From a virus: a stretch of 39,631 nt of DNA. Location of the stretch: IMG/VR virus record IMGVR_UViG_3300042691_009031, positions 1-39,631 of that record; one strand, 5' to 3'. Position 1 is the stretch's first letter, and each line of letters begins with the position of its first letter. The notes under the pieces were generated by a model, which saw nothing but the letters and a program-made list of their open reading frames with translations, ran no database searches and was not told the DNA's origin. The translations under genes and the position numbers were made by a program. Of the stretch, positions 12,864-21,967 are shown in pieces.

Positions 12864-12896
12864 TTCCGGCCTAATTCCGAGCCGGATTGCTCATAC

Positions 12897-13538
12897 ATGC
12901 CTATTGTCGTTACGCCTGAAGTTGGAATACCACTGCCCTTTGACGTTACGCCAGAGGAAGCCGAAGGCTTCAGGGAGCGGGCTAAAGCCGCCTGCGAGAC
13001 GATCCTAGAATTAATCCAAAACGGTGCAGAAGTAAAAGTGGAAGATGAAGACTCCACCCGCGCCCATGTTATAGCCACCACAGAAAAATTCACTCCTGCA
13101 AAGACACCCCCGGGCACCATCCTCAAACTGGAAGCCTTGCTGGATCACTACGACCACGAGTTCTTGGAAGCCAACCGCAAGATCCAGAATCTTGTTACAA
13201 ACAAGTTAATTGAAGAGACTGAAAACGAAGATCCCAAAATCAGGATCCGTGCCCTTGAACTGCTGGGTAAGCGCAAGGGGGTCCAACTCTTTACCGATCA
13301 GGTCGAAGTGACCATCAAGCAAAAGCCCATAGAAGAAATAGAGAAAGAATTGGGCTCTTTGTTGGAACGCTATATGGGTCCTGTCGAGAAGGCGGTAAAA
13401 GACGACATAGAAGATGTTGAGGAAACCACCGATGCGGGAAACGTCATCCCCGATGATGACGAATTAGACGAACTACTGGGGCTAAACAAGGGGGAAAAGG
13501 GTGGGGAGCAACCATCTGCAAGCACTCCTAGCCAATAA
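12897..13538 (+). CDS. Terminase small subunit, 213 aa
   Basis: Starts MPIVVTPEVGIPLPFDVTPE. The frame is open 41 codons further upstream, but that part spans the promoter and looks non-coding. The central region (residues about 85-135: LEALLDHYDHEFLEANRKI, then RIRALELLGKRKGVQLFTD) is the helical DNA-recognition/oligomerisation region of small terminases that precede this TerL type. The C-terminus is very acidic (DDIEDVEETTDAG, DDDELDELLG). It overlaps the large subunit by 38 nt. Assignment rests on gene order plus this recognisable block. No strong Shine-Dalgarno is visible. Confidence 0.78.
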   Translation: MPIVVTPEVGIPLPFDVTPEEAEGFRERAKAACETILELIQNGAEVKVEDEDSTRAHVIATTEKFTPAKTPPGTILKLEALLDHYDHEFLEANRKIQNLVTNKLIEETENEDPKIRIRALELLGKRKGVQLFTDQVEVTIKQKPIEEIEKELGSLLERYMGPVEKAVKDDIEDVEETTDAGNVIPDDDELDELLGLNKGEKGGEQPSASTPSQ

Positions 13539-15024
13539 GGGCCAACTTAACCAACTCCCTCCGAGTGTAAAAGCCCGGATCTATGAACTATTGGAGGAGT
13601 TGGAAGAGCGGCGAAGCGCGGAAAACGCCCAAAAGTCCTTTATGGCCTTTGTTCAGAAGGTCTGGCCTGCGTTTATCCACGGGGCACACCACGCCAAGAT
13701 GGCTGCTGCCTTTGAGAAAGTGGCTGAAGGCAAGTGCAAGCGGCTAATTATTAACATGCCACCCCGGCACACTAAGTCAGAGTTCGCCTCATACCTGCTT
13801 CCGGCATGGTTCCTAGGTAAATTCCCTAATAAAAAGGTCATTCAGACCTCCCATACAGCCGAATTGGCCGTGGGTTTTGGTCGAAAAGTACGAAATCTGG
13901 TGGATCAGGAAGCCTATAGAGAGGTTTTTCCAGAGGTTGCGCTTCAGTCTGACTCCAAAGCGGCAGGTAGATGGGCTACAAACAAGGGTGGAGAGTATTT
14001 TGCTATCGGTGTTGGAGGTGCGGTGACCGGTAAAGGCGCTGACATTCTCATTATTGATGACCCACATAGTGAGCAAGAGGCTGCGCAGGCAGAAACTAAT
14101 CCCGAGATCTACGATAAAACCTACGAGTGGTACACCTCCGGGCCTCGCCAGCGTCTGCAGCCGGGGGGAGCGATCATAATTGTGATGACCCGGTGGAGTA
14201 AGAAGGACCTAACCGGGCAAGTGATCAAGGCCGCAGGCCAAAGATCGGGTGAAGAGTGGGAAGTCATTGAGTTTCCGGCGATTCTGCCCTCGGGTAAGCC
14301 CTTATGGCCTCAGTTTTGGCCCAGACACGAGTTAGAAGCCCTCCAAAAAGAGTTGCCCCACGGCAAATGGATGGCCCAGTACCAGCAGAACCCTACTTCT
14401 GAGTCTTCAGCCATAGTAAAACGAGAGTGGTGGCAGATTTGGGAGGACGATGAGGCCCCACACTGTGAATTTACGCTGATGGCTTGGGATACGGCCTTTG
14501 AGAAGACCAACCGTGCTGACTATTCTGCGCTTACCCACTGGGGAGTCTTTTACAAAGACGATGATACGGGCACCCCGCAGGCCAACATTATCCTGCTTGA
14601 CGCATTTCGTGACCGTTTGGAGTTTCCGGCCCTAAAGAAAAAGGCGTTGGAGATGTGGGAAGAGGCGCAGCCGGACTCAACCATCATAGAGAAGAAGGCT
14701 TCAGGGGCTCCGCTGATATATGAGTTGCGGGCGATGGGCATCCCCATACAGGAGTTCACACCTAGCCGGGGCAATGACAAGATATCCCGATTAAATTCTG
14801 TCTCTGACCTCTTTGCTTCAGGTAGAGTCTGGGCACCGAACACCCACTGGGCTGAAGAAGTGATTGAGGAGGTTGCATCCTTCCCGGCGGGGGAGCATGA
14901 TGACTATGTTGACTCGGTTTCCTTGGCGCTGATGCGCTTCAGGAAGGGTGGGTTTATACGTTCCGTACTTGATGAAGAAGACGAGAAGCCATATTTTCGG
15001 CGGCGTGTTCAGGGGTACTACTAA
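13501..15024 (+). CDS. terL: Terminase large subunit, 507 aa
   Basis: The packaging motor ATPase/nuclease. The Walker A-like loop is NMPPRHTKSEFA (residues 85-96; a PPRHTKS variant common in this family), Walker B is DILIIDDPHS (181-190), and an SHTAELAVGFGRKV segment lies between. The C-terminal RNase H-like nuclease shows LMAWDTAFEK (first Asp about residue 330) and GEHDDYVDS (about 465-473). It starts at GTG within the small subunit gene, with AAGGGGGAAAAGG just upstream. The length is normal. Confidence 0.93.
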   Translation: MGSNHLQALLANKGQLNQLPPSVKARIYELLEELEERRSAENAQKSFMAFVQKVWPAFIHGAHHAKMAAAFEKVAEGKCKRLIINMPPRHTKSEFASYLLPAWFLGKFPNKKVIQTSHTAELAVGFGRKVRNLVDQEAYREVFPEVALQSDSKAAGRWATNKGGEYFAIGVGGAVTGKGADILIIDDPHSEQEAAQAETNPEIYDKTYEWYTSGPRQRLQPGGAIIIVMTRWSKKDLTGQVIKAAGQRSGEEWEVIEFPAILPSGKPLWPQFWPRHELEALQKELPHGKWMAQYQQNPTSESSAIVKREWWQIWEDDEAPHCEFTLMAWDTAFEKTNRADYSALTHWGVFYKDDDTGTPQANIILLDAFRDRLEFPALKKKALEMWEEAQPDSTIIEKKASGAPLIYELRAMGIPIQEFTPSRGNDKISRLNSVSDLFASGRVWAPNTHWAEEVIEEVASFPAGEHDDYVDSVSLALMRFRKGGFIRSVLDEEDEKPYFRRRVQGYY

Positions 15025-15033
15025 GGATAAAAC

Positions 15034-17493
15034 ATGGCAATTGACAAGGCACTTGGACAGGCTCCGATGGGGCTTAAGGAAGAAGATCTGGCAACGATGG
15101 AGCCAGACATAGAGATTGAGATCGAAGATCCTGAGTCAGTCAGTATTAAAGCCGGTGGGCTTGAGATTGAGATTGAGAAAGATGAGAACGGCGATGACTT
15201 TAATGCCAACATCGCTGAAGAGTTAGACGAAGGTGAACTTACTGAACTGGCCGGTGACTTGATCGGAGACTTTGAAGAAGATCTCAGTAGCCGCAAGGAT
15301 TGGATACAGACCTATGTTGATGGCATAGAGTTGCTGGGCATGAAGGTTGAGGATCGCACTGAGCCTTGGCCGGGGGCATGTGGTGTTTATCACCCACTAT
15401 TAAGCGAAGCCTTAGTTAAGTTCCAAGCCGAGACCATGATGGAGACATTCCCTGCACGGGGTCCGGTTAAGACACAGATTATTGGTAAAGAAACTCCTGA
15501 AAAGAAAGACGCTGCCCAGCGTGTTCAGGATGATATGAACTTCCAACTTACCGATGTGATGACAGAGTATAGACCCGAGCATGAGCGCATGCTGTGGGGC
15601 TTGGGGTTATCGGGTAATGCGTTTAAGAAAGTCTATTACGACCCGTCACTAGAGCGTCAGGTATCTATATTCATACCTGCTGAGGATGTCGTGGTGCCAT
15701 ACGGCGCATCTAACATCCAGACTGCAGAGCGGGTAACGCATGTCATGCGTAAGACGCCTAATGAACTGAGGAAACTACAAGTAGCAGGGTTTTGGAGAGA
15801 TGTAGACCTGCCAGACCCACAGGATTCGTTTGATGAGGTTGAGAAGAAGATTGCTGAGAAGATGGGCTTTCGTGCCTCATCCGATGATCGGTACAAGATC
15901 CTTGAGATGCACGTTGATCTGGACATCACAGGCTATGAAGACAAAGACAAGGATGGCGAGCCGACGGGTATTGCGCTGCCTTACGTGGTCACTATCGAGA
16001 AGCAGACTCAAACAATCTTAGCGATTCGTCGCAACTGGGACCCTGATGATGACACCAAACAAAAACGAAACCATTTCGTTCACTACGGTTACATCCCCGG
16101 CTTTGGCTTCTATTGCTTCGGCCTCATTCACCTCATTGGCGCTTTTGCTAAGTCAGGCACTTCTCTTATCCGCCAACTGGTCGATGCTGGTACGCTGTCT
16201 AACTTACCCGGTGGATTTAAAACCAAAGGGCTCCGAGTCAAAGGCGACGATACTCCTATTTCGCCAGCGGAGTTCAGGGACGTAGACGTACCCTCCGGCA
16301 CAATCAAAGACAACATCATGACGCTCCCGTACAAGGAGCCGTCGCAAGTTTTATACAGTTTATTAGGTACGATTGTTGAGGAAGGCCGTAGGTTTGCTAG
16401 TGCAGCGGATCTGAAGGTATCCGACATGAGTGCTCAGTCCCCCGTAGGGACAACATTAGCCATACTGGAAAGAACTCTCAAAGTGATGTCGGCTGTTCAG
16501 GCCCGCATTCACTACGCGATGAAAGAGGAGTTTAGGCTCCTTAAAGGCATCATCCGTGATTACACTCCTGATGAATATTCCTACGAGCCAGAAGAAGGCT
16601 CCCGTAGGGTTAAGAAATCTGACTACGATCAGTGCGATGTCATCCCGGTAAGTGATCCTAATGCGGCAACCATGTCGCAAAAGGTTGTGCAGTACCAAGC
16701 GGTTATGCAGTTAGCCCAAGGCGCACCGCAGTTATATGACCTGCCCTATTTGCACCGTCAAATGTTAGAAGTTCTGGGTATTAAGAACGCCAATAAGTTA
16801 GTGCCTAACAAGGAAGACATGAAGCCACGTGATCCGGTCACGGAGAACATGGATGTGTTAAATGGCAAGCCTGTAAAAGCCTTTGCCTATCAAGACCACG
16901 AAGCCCACATCGCTGTGCATATGGCAGCGGTACAGGATCCCAAGATTGCCAAGATGGTTGGGCAAAGCCCGATGGCACAGCAGATCATGGCTTCTATGGC
17001 AGCGCATATTACTGAGCACGTGGCCTTTGAGTATCGTCGTCAACTGGAAGAGCAGTTGGGTGTTCCCTATCCTGCCTTTAAAGAAGAGGATGACGAGCGT
17101 ATTCCTGAAGAGATGGAGGTTCATCTCTCACGTCTGGCTGCTGCCGGAGCCCAGAAACTTCTTGCTAAGAACCAAGCGCAGGCTGCACAGGAGCAGGCAC
17201 AACAGGTTGCACAGGATCCGATTGTGCAGATGAAACAAGCAGAACTACAACTCAAGGCTCAAGACCTTGAGATTAAGAAGCAGAAGATGACTACTGATGC
17301 TGCGGCAAAAGCAGATCAGTTAGACATTGAACGCGAACGGATCGAAGCCCAGAAGGAGATTGCCGGTATGCAAGTAGGGGCTAAGACCGCAAAAGATCGG
17401 GCTGAACTTGAGGCTAGGATGGAGTTGGAGGGCGTCAAGGTTGGCTCGCAAATCGCTTTTAACAAAGCGCAAACCCCAAAAAAAGGAGAATAA
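15034..17493 (+). CDS. Portal protein, 819 aa
   Basis: Forms the dodecameric DNA entry ring at one head vertex. The family-typical block is KDWIQTYVDGIELLGMK, RTEPWPGACGVYHPLLSEAL and ETMMETFPARGPVKTQIIG (residues about 88-150), followed by NAFKKVYYDP and FIPAEDVVVPYGA. The C-terminal 150 residues are a Gln/Ala/Lys-rich coiled coil (LAKNQAQAAQEQAQQVAQ). It is long compared with lambda-type portals, as expected for podovirus-like portals with a C-terminal barrel or coil. The acidic N-terminus (DIEIEIEDPESVS) is unusual. Its place directly after the terminase is standard. Confidence 0.88.
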   Translation: MAIDKALGQAPMGLKEEDLATMEPDIEIEIEDPESVSIKAGGLEIEIEKDENGDDFNANIAEELDEGELTELAGDLIGDFEEDLSSRKDWIQTYVDGIELLGMKVEDRTEPWPGACGVYHPLLSEALVKFQAETMMETFPARGPVKTQIIGKETPEKKDAAQRVQDDMNFQLTDVMTEYRPEHERMLWGLGLSGNAFKKVYYDPSLERQVSIFIPAEDVVVPYGASNIQTAERVTHVMRKTPNELRKLQVAGFWRDVDLPDPQDSFDEVEKKIAEKMGFRASSDDRYKILEMHVDLDITGYEDKDKDGEPTGIALPYVVTIEKQTQTILAIRRNWDPDDDTKQKRNHFVHYGYIPGFGFYCFGLIHLIGAFAKSGTSLIRQLVDAGTLSNLPGGFKTKGLRVKGDDTPISPAEFRDVDVPSGTIKDNIMTLPYKEPSQVLYSLLGTIVEEGRRFASAADLKVSDMSAQSPVGTTLAILERTLKVMSAVQARIHYAMKEEFRLLKGIIRDYTPDEYSYEPEEGSRRVKKSDYDQCDVIPVSDPNAATMSQKVVQYQAVMQLAQGAPQLYDLPYLHRQMLEVLGIKNANKLVPNKEDMKPRDPVTENMDVLNGKPVKAFAYQDHEAHIAVHMAAVQDPKIAKMVGQSPMAQQIMASMAAHITEHVAFEYRRQLEEQLGVPYPAFKEEDDERIPEEMEVHLSRLAAAGAQKLLAKNQAQAAQEQAQQVAQDPIVQMKQAELQLKAQDLEIKKQKMTTDAAAKADQLDIERERIEAQKEIAGMQVGAKTAKDRAELEARMELEGVKVGSQIAFNKAQTPKKGE

Positions 17494-17688
17494 ATGAGTA
17501 GTGACCTACTCAAGTACCTGTCAGAAAAGGTACAAGAGGAAATGAAGGTGATGGAAACCGATTGCATACTAGGTAAAGCCAAAGACTTTGGTGATTACAA
17601 ATACGCTTGTGGTATTTACCGTGGCCTGCTAATCGCAAACAACGTATTAATTGAGACCGCCGAAAGGATGGAAAATAACGATGAGTGA
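17494..17688 (+). CDS. Small helical hypothetical protein, 64 aa
   Basis: Follows the portal stop with no gap, behind AAAAAAGGAG. It is all helical and charged (LLKYLSEKVQEEMKVMETD), with GDYKYACGIYRGLLIANN near the middle. Proteins of this type commonly lie between portal and scaffold genes in environmental podovirus-like genomes. Role unknown. It overlaps the next gene by 8 nt. Confidence 0.75.
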   Translation: MSSDLLKYLSEKVQEEMKVMETDCILGKAKDFGDYKYACGIYRGLLIANNVLIETAERMENNDE

Positions 17689-18082
17689 TCTCGCCATCGC
17701 AACTGAAGAAGGTGAAGTAAGTACGCTACCGGATACTCCGGAGCGCAAAGCAAAGCAGTTACCGGACCCCTCGGGGTACCGCATTCTGTGTGGGATACCT
17801 GCTATTGAAGAAACTTACGATAGTGGAATCCTTAAGTCTGACGTTACTCTTCAACATGAAGAACTCCTCACAACGGTGCTCTTTGTGCTGAAGATGGGCC
17901 CAGATTGCTACAAAGATAAGGATCGCTTTCCGAGCGGTCCTTGGTGTAAGGAAGGGGACTTTATTCTCGTGCGCCCACACGCAGGTACGAGGCTCAAGAT
18001 TCATGGTCAAGAGTTTCGCATCATCAACGATGATTCCGTCGAGGGAGTGGTTGAAGACCCCCGTGGAATTTCTCGCAAATAG
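17681..18082 (+). CDS. GroES-like co-chaperonin, 133 aa
   Basis: Resembles the 10-kDa chaperonin cap. The first strand is SGYRILCGIP (residues about 26-36); the mobile loop is ETYDSGILKSDVTLQ, whose SGIL fits the hydrophobic GroEL-binding tripeptide region; then LFVLKMGPDCYKDKD, GDFILVRPHAGTRLKIHGQ and EFRIINDDSVEGVVED follow the GroES strand order. It is longer than GroES (about 97 aa) because of a 25-residue N-terminal arm. No GroEL is present, so it would cap the host's GroEL, as T4 gp31 does, probably for capsid folding. The start at codon 11 of the open frame overlaps the previous gene. Confidence 0.82.
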   Translation: MSDLAIATEEGEVSTLPDTPERKAKQLPDPSGYRILCGIPAIEETYDSGILKSDVTLQHEELLTTVLFVLKMGPDCYKDKDRFPSGPWCKEGDFILVRPHAGTRLKIHGQEFRIINDDSVEGVVEDPRGISRK

Positions 18083-18091
18083 GAGTAAGGA

Positions 18092-19087
18092 ATGGTTGAA
18101 GCACAAAAGAAGGACGACTTTGAGGTAGAAATTGAAGGCCAAGAAAAGTCTGTTGCACCGCAACAAGAGGCTAAGGGTAAACCCGAAGTAGACATTGAGA
18201 TAGTTGATGACACGCCGGAGCAGGACAGAGGTAGAGAGCCGCTTCCCAAGCATGTTGTTGATGAACTTGATGCCGATGAACTAGAGGAATACTCCGACAA
18301 GGTTAAGACTCGTCTTAGTCAGATGAAGAAAGTCTGGCATGACGAGCGGCGAGCCAAAGAGGCTGCTTTGCGGGAGCAACAAGAGGCTTTATCCATTGCT
18401 CAAAAGATGTATGAAGAGAACAAGCGGCTTAAAACTCGTTTGTCCGAGGGCGAAAAGTCCCACATGGATACCGCCAAAAGTGCTGCGGAACTTGAATTGG
18501 AGATGGCTAAGAAAGCCTACAAAGAGGCTTACGAGGCTGGGGATGCAGATAAGGTAGTGGAGGCGCAAGCCCGTCTTAGCGAAGTTTCTTACAAACTTCA
18601 GAAAGTAAAAGACTACACTCCCCCTTTACAAGAGAAAGAAGTTGAGGTAAATAGCACTGAGGCACAACCAGTACAAGTGCCTCGTCTTGACCCTAAGACG
18701 GCTGCGTGGCAAGAGCGCAATACGTGGTGGGGTAAGGACGAAGAGATGACAGCCTTAGCGCTTGGCTTTCATCAGAAACTTGAAAAGCAGTACGGCAGAC
18801 AATATGTCGGAACTGATGAATACTGGCAACGCATTGATGAAACAATGCGCAAACGGTTCCCCGACTATGAGTGGGGGGACGAAGAAGTAAAAACGACCAA
18901 CGGGGGCGGCAAGCCCGTTGTGCGCACAGAAACAAAACCTGCCACAGTGGTTGCTCCGGCTACCCGCAGCACGTCCTCCAAAAAGATTGTGCTGAAACAA
19001 AGTGAGATTAATCTCGCGAAGAAGTTTGGGATAACTCCTGAGCAGTATGCAAAGGAAAAAATTAGACTGGAGAATCAAAATGGCTGA
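18092..19087 (+). CDS. Putative head scaffolding protein, 331 aa
   Basis: An acidic N-terminus (DFEVEIEGQEKS, DIEIVDDTPEQDR) precedes a long coiled coil (about residues 60-175: DERRAKEAALREQQEALS, ELELEMAKKAYKEAYEAGD) and a more ordered C-terminal part containing NTWWGKDEEMTALALGFH and YWQRIDETMRKRFPDYEW. An acidic, coiled-coil protein between portal and capsid is the normal scaffold. The 'WWG-D-EM' block recurs in scaffolds of related environmental phages (from memory). GGAGTAAGG precedes the start. Confidence 0.75.
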   Translation: MVEAQKKDDFEVEIEGQEKSVAPQQEAKGKPEVDIEIVDDTPEQDRGREPLPKHVVDELDADELEEYSDKVKTRLSQMKKVWHDERRAKEAALREQQEALSIAQKMYEENKRLKTRLSEGEKSHMDTAKSAAELELEMAKKAYKEAYEAGDADKVVEAQARLSEVSYKLQKVKDYTPPLQEKEVEVNSTEAQPVQVPRLDPKTAAWQERNTWWGKDEEMTALALGFHQKLEKQYGRQYVGTDEYWQRIDETMRKRFPDYEWGDEEVKTTNGGGKPVVRTETKPATVVAPATRSTSSKKIVLKQSEINLAKKFGITPEQYAKEKIRLENQNG

Positions 19088-19529
19088 AAATAGACTTGCA
19101 CGCGAACTTGAGAATAGGGAAACAGTAGAGCGTCCTAAATCATGGCAACCTGCTTCGGCACTGCCCGAGCCGGATAAACAGCCGGGATACTCATATCGCT
19201 GGATCCGTGTTGCTTCAATGGGTCAACAAGACGCAAAAAACGTAACGTCAAAACTCCGTGAGGGGTGGGAGCCGGTACGTATTGAAGAGCAACCTAAGTT
19301 CCAAATGATGACAGATCCTAACAGTCGATTTAAAGACAATGTTGAGATCGCTGGACTGTTACTCTGCAAAATTCCTACGGAGTTTATGGAGCAGCGTAGG
19401 CAGTATTACGCTAAGGCTACCCGAGACAACATGGATGCTGTGGATAACACGTTTATGAGAGAGAGCGATAGTCGTATGCCGCTATTTAAAGAGAAGCGGT
19501 CTACTACTTCGTTCGGTAAAGGTAAATAA
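19080..19529 (+). CDS. Hypothetical head-region protein, 149 aa
   Basis: Starts MAENRLARELENRETVERP inside the end of the scaffold gene (8-nt overlap, GGAG upstream). The frame is open 11 codons further, but that part lies in the scaffold gene. It contains YSYRWIRVASMGQQDAKNV, SKLREGWEPVRIEE and MDAVDNTFMRESDSRMPLF. The order scaffold, this protein, then capsid suggests an assembly or capsid-associated role. No enzymatic motif is seen. Confidence 0.75.
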   Translation: MAENRLARELENRETVERPKSWQPASALPEPDKQPGYSYRWIRVASMGQQDAKNVTSKLREGWEPVRIEEQPKFQMMTDPNSRFKDNVEIAGLLLCKIPTEFMEQRRQYYAKATRDNMDAVDNTFMRESDSRMPLFKEKRSTTSFGKGK

Positions 19530-19547
19530 CTTTTTAACGAGGTTAAA

Positions 19548-20150
19548 ATGGCATATCCCACCGTAAGCGGTCCTTATGGACTGCGACCGATCAATTTGAT
19601 CGGCGGTCAGGTCTTTGCTGGCTCGACCCGTGAAATTCCCATTGGTTCTGGTGAAACAACCGCTATTTTCTATGGCGACGTTGTGAATCTGAACGGTGAC
19701 GGAAACATCACGAAAGTAGCCACCACTGACTCTGGCTCTGTTGTTGGTGTTTTTCTAGGTTGCTACTATGTAGATCCGACCTTTGGCTTGACCTTCCGCC
19801 AGTACTATCCCGGCGGTCTGACAAACTCCACTCTTACAGCCTACGTGCTGGATGATCCGGATGCTTTGTTCCAAGCCGCAGTCTGCGACACTGGTACAAC
19901 CACCATCAGTTTCTTAAATCGTACTGATGTCAATCGTAACGCTGCTTTGGTGCAGAACTCTGGTAATACCACCTCGGGTAACTCGCGTGTAGCCATCAAT
20001 GATGCGACTAACACTACGACTACCCTTCCGGTTCGTATTATTGACGTTGTGCCCGAGACAGCAATTGCTGGAGAACCCGGTTCTTACACAGAAGTAATCG
20101 TGAAGTGGAACTTTGGTGTGCACCGGTATTACAACGCCACTGGCGTATAA
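19548..20150 (+). CDS. Putative capsid decoration/structural protein, 200 aa
   Basis: Starts MAYPTVSGPYGLRPINLIGG. It is beta-rich and Thr/Gly/Asn-rich throughout, with GDVVNLNGDGNITKV and VVGVFLGCYYVDPTFGL. The size and position directly before the major capsid gene suit a capsid decoration or minor head protein. The C-terminus IVKWNFGVHRYYNATG is likely the ordered end strand. No family is named with confidence. Confidence 0.75.
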   Translation: MAYPTVSGPYGLRPINLIGGQVFAGSTREIPIGSGETTAIFYGDVVNLNGDGNITKVATTDSGSVVGVFLGCYYVDPTFGLTFRQYYPGGLTNSTLTAYVLDDPDALFQAAVCDTGTTTISFLNRTDVNRNAALVQNSGNTTSGNSRVAINDATNTTTTLPVRIIDVVPETAIAGEPGSYTEVIVKWNFGVHRYYNATGV

Positions 20151-20162
20151 GGAGCATAACAA

Positions 20163-21074
20163 ATGGCTATTTCTCGTGCACAACTACTGAAGGAACTCCT
20201 CCCCGGCCTGAACGCCCTGTTCGGTCTGGAGTATGCTCGTTACGGAGAAGAGCATAAAGAGATTTTCGATATCGAGACCTCTGAGCGTTCCTTCGAAGAA
20301 GAAACCAAACTCTCTGGCTTCTCAGCCGCACCGGTCAAAAACGAGGGCTCTGCCATCGCGTATGACAACGGTCAGGAAGCATGGACGGCTCGCTATAACC
20401 ACGAAACCATTGCCCTTGGCTTCTCCCTCACGGAAGAGGCAATCGAGGACAACCTGTATGACAGCCTGTCTGGCCGTTATACAAAGGCTCTGGCTCGTGC
20501 TATGGCTTACACCAAACAGACCAAAGGCGCTGCAATTCTGAACAATGGCTTCGACTCCGATTACACCTATGGTGACGGCCAGCCCCTGTTCTCAACTGCA
20601 CACCCGCTGGTTTCTGGTGGCACAAACAGCAACACTCCCGCAACTCCTGCCGACCTGTCGGAGACCTCCCTTGAGGCCGCCGTTATTCAGATCGCTGCAT
20701 GGACGGACGAGCGTGGCCTGCTGATTGCTGCAAAGCCGCGTAAACTGGTTGTTGCTCCTGCAAACATGTTCGTTGCGACTCGTATTCTTGAGACGGAACT
20801 GCGTGTTGGCACGGCTGACAACGACATCAACGCTCTGAAGAGCAACGGTTCGATCCCCGAGGGATACACCGTTAACCACTATCTGACTGACCCGGACGCA
20901 TGGTTCCTGACCACTGACGTTCCTAACGGTCTGAAGATGTTCGTTCGTACCCCGATGGCAACGTCTATGGACGGTGACTTCGATACGGGCAACGTGCGTT
21001 ACAAGGCTCGTGAGCGTTATTCCTTCGGTGCTTCGGATCCGCTTGGCGTGTTCGGTTCACCGGGATCGCCGTGA
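20163..21074 (+). CDS. Major capsid protein, Mu gpT-like, 303 aa
   Basis: Forms the head shell (HK97 fold). LLPGLNALFGLEYARYGEEH opens a family-typical N-terminal region. LGFSLTEEAIEDNLYDSL (about residues 84-101), GAAILNNGFDSDYTYGDG (120-137) and LFSTAHPLVSG match Mu gpT-like capsid proteins, and the C-terminal part has KPRKLVVAPANMFVATRIL and DVPNGLKMFVRTP. The codon use is enriched in C-ending codons, as expected of a highly expressed gene, and a strong terminator follows at once. Confidence 0.88.
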   Translation: MAISRAQLLKELLPGLNALFGLEYARYGEEHKEIFDIETSERSFEEETKLSGFSAAPVKNEGSAIAYDNGQEAWTARYNHETIALGFSLTEEAIEDNLYDSLSGRYTKALARAMAYTKQTKGAAILNNGFDSDYTYGDGQPLFSTAHPLVSGGTNSNTPATPADLSETSLEAAVIQIAAWTDERGLLIAAKPRKLVVAPANMFVATRILETELRVGTADNDINALKSNGSIPEGYTVNHYLTDPDAWFLTTDVPNGLKMFVRTPMATSMDGDFDTGNVRYKARERYSFGASDPLGVFGSPGSP

Positions 21075-21081
21075 TGTAAGG

Positions 21082-21107
21082 AAGGGGGGTTGCAAAACCC
21101 CCCTTTT
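21082..21107 (+). terminator. Strong terminator after the capsid gene
   Basis: AAGGGGGGTT, loop GCAA, then AACCCCCCTT and TT: a 10-bp GC-rich stem with a GNRA tetraloop and a short T run, 8 nt after the capsid stop codon. It probably sets the level of downstream transcription rather than ending the operon completely. Confidence 0.8.
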
Positions 21108-21206
21108 GATGTATTCTCAAGGTACTAGGATTTTTACCCGTACAGACTGACCTAGCAGACTTAGTAGAGACGGTACGGGGATGTGCTACTACACGAAAGG
21201 CTTATC

Positions 21207-21791
21207 ATGGCACTGACCACCTTTTCCGGCCCAGTCGCGTCAAACAATGGTTTTATTGGCGGCACGGCTTCTGACCCGATTACCGTAACTACTGCTTCAA
21301 ACGTATCCTCTTCTTTTGTCACCGCCTCAAATACGACTGGCGATGTACGACTGAACTATTCCCGTCTGACGTTTACTTCCACTGGCTCTGGCGAGACCGG
21401 CCGCTGGCTGACCCGTGTTACCGGCGCTAATGCTGCTACCGGTGGCACTGTAAACGGTGGACATATCTCCCTGTCCGTTAATACCGGTGGCTCCATCTCT
21501 GGTGCCGCTAACGGCCTGCGGGTAACCCTTGGTGCTGCTGCCAGCGTAACGGTTGGTGGTACGGTTGCCGCTCTGCAAGTTGATTCGGACATTGGCTCTG
21601 GCGCAACCCTGCCTGCAAACGCTTCGTTTATCCGTGTGACGAACAGCGGCTCTGGAACCATTACCAATCTGTTTAACCTGCCGGACGCAATGGTTGAACC
21701 GATTGGTGGGACATCGACAACTGCAACCCAAAAGATTCGCTTTGTTGACTCGGCTGGCACTGCGTACTTCCTGTATGCAATCGAAGCCTAA
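21207..21791 (+). CDS. Beta-rich virion structural protein, 194 aa
   Basis: Starts MALTTFSGPVASNNGFIGG after AAAGG. An open frame from an upstream GTG adds 8 unlikely residues. It is Gly/Ser/Thr-rich with regular short strands, such as GGHISLSVNTGGSISGAANG and TVTLG-like turns, and a conserved-looking end (FVDSAGTAYFLYAIEA) similar to proteins found beside phage capsid genes. Probably a head-surface or fibre-like protein; role inferred from composition and position. Confidence 0.72.
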   Translation: MALTTFSGPVASNNGFIGGTASDPITVTTASNVSSSFVTASNTTGDVRLNYSRLTFTSTGSGETGRWLTRVTGANAATGGTVNGGHISLSVNTGGSISGAANGLRVTLGAAASVTVGGTVAALQVDSDIGSGATLPANASFIRVTNSGSGTITNLFNLPDAMVEPIGGTSTTATQKIRFVDSAGTAYFLYAIEA

Positions 21792-21967
21792 TGGAGATAA
21801 CTAAAGAGTTTCTTCTAGCGGAAATCAAGAAAATGGAACAGCAACGTGACCACGCACATGATGTGGCCGTTGCTTCCCAAGCGGCGATTGACACAATGAT
21901 GTCGTTGATAGCCAGACTTGATACGGTAGAGTCAACAATGGAGAGCCAAAATGGGAATGCAGTATGA
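21791..21967 (+). CDS. Small coiled-coil protein, 58 aa
   Basis: Starts on the last base of the preceding stop (TAATG) and reads MEITKEFLLAEIKKMEQQRD, then HAHDVAVASQAAIDTMMSLI. The whole length is helical with heptad spacing. Such a small helical protein beside structural genes could be a minor virion or assembly protein. It overlaps the next gene by 17 nt. Confidence 0.65.
   Translation: MEITKEFLLAEIKKMEQQRDHAHDVAVASQAAIDTMMSLIARLDTVESTMESQNGNAV

Larger units (their letters stand above)
12294..12896. other. Divergent intergenic control region
   Basis: Separates the minus-strand early genes from the plus-strand late genes. It contains the promoter and operator of the 165-aa gene, a C-rich direct repeat (12509-12588), a possible 23-codon ORF (12695-12766) and the promoter of the terminase operon. 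The C-tracts between 12397 and 12420 and near 12541-12552 are unusual for the phage. A packaging (cos or pac) site would be expected close to here, but I cannot identify one directly. Confidence 0.5.

Noticed and set aside
12774-12896. 41-codon N-terminal extension of the small terminase subunit
   Set aside because: It contains the TTGACA/TATAGT promoter and has no start-proximal ribosome binding site; the composition is not protein-like.
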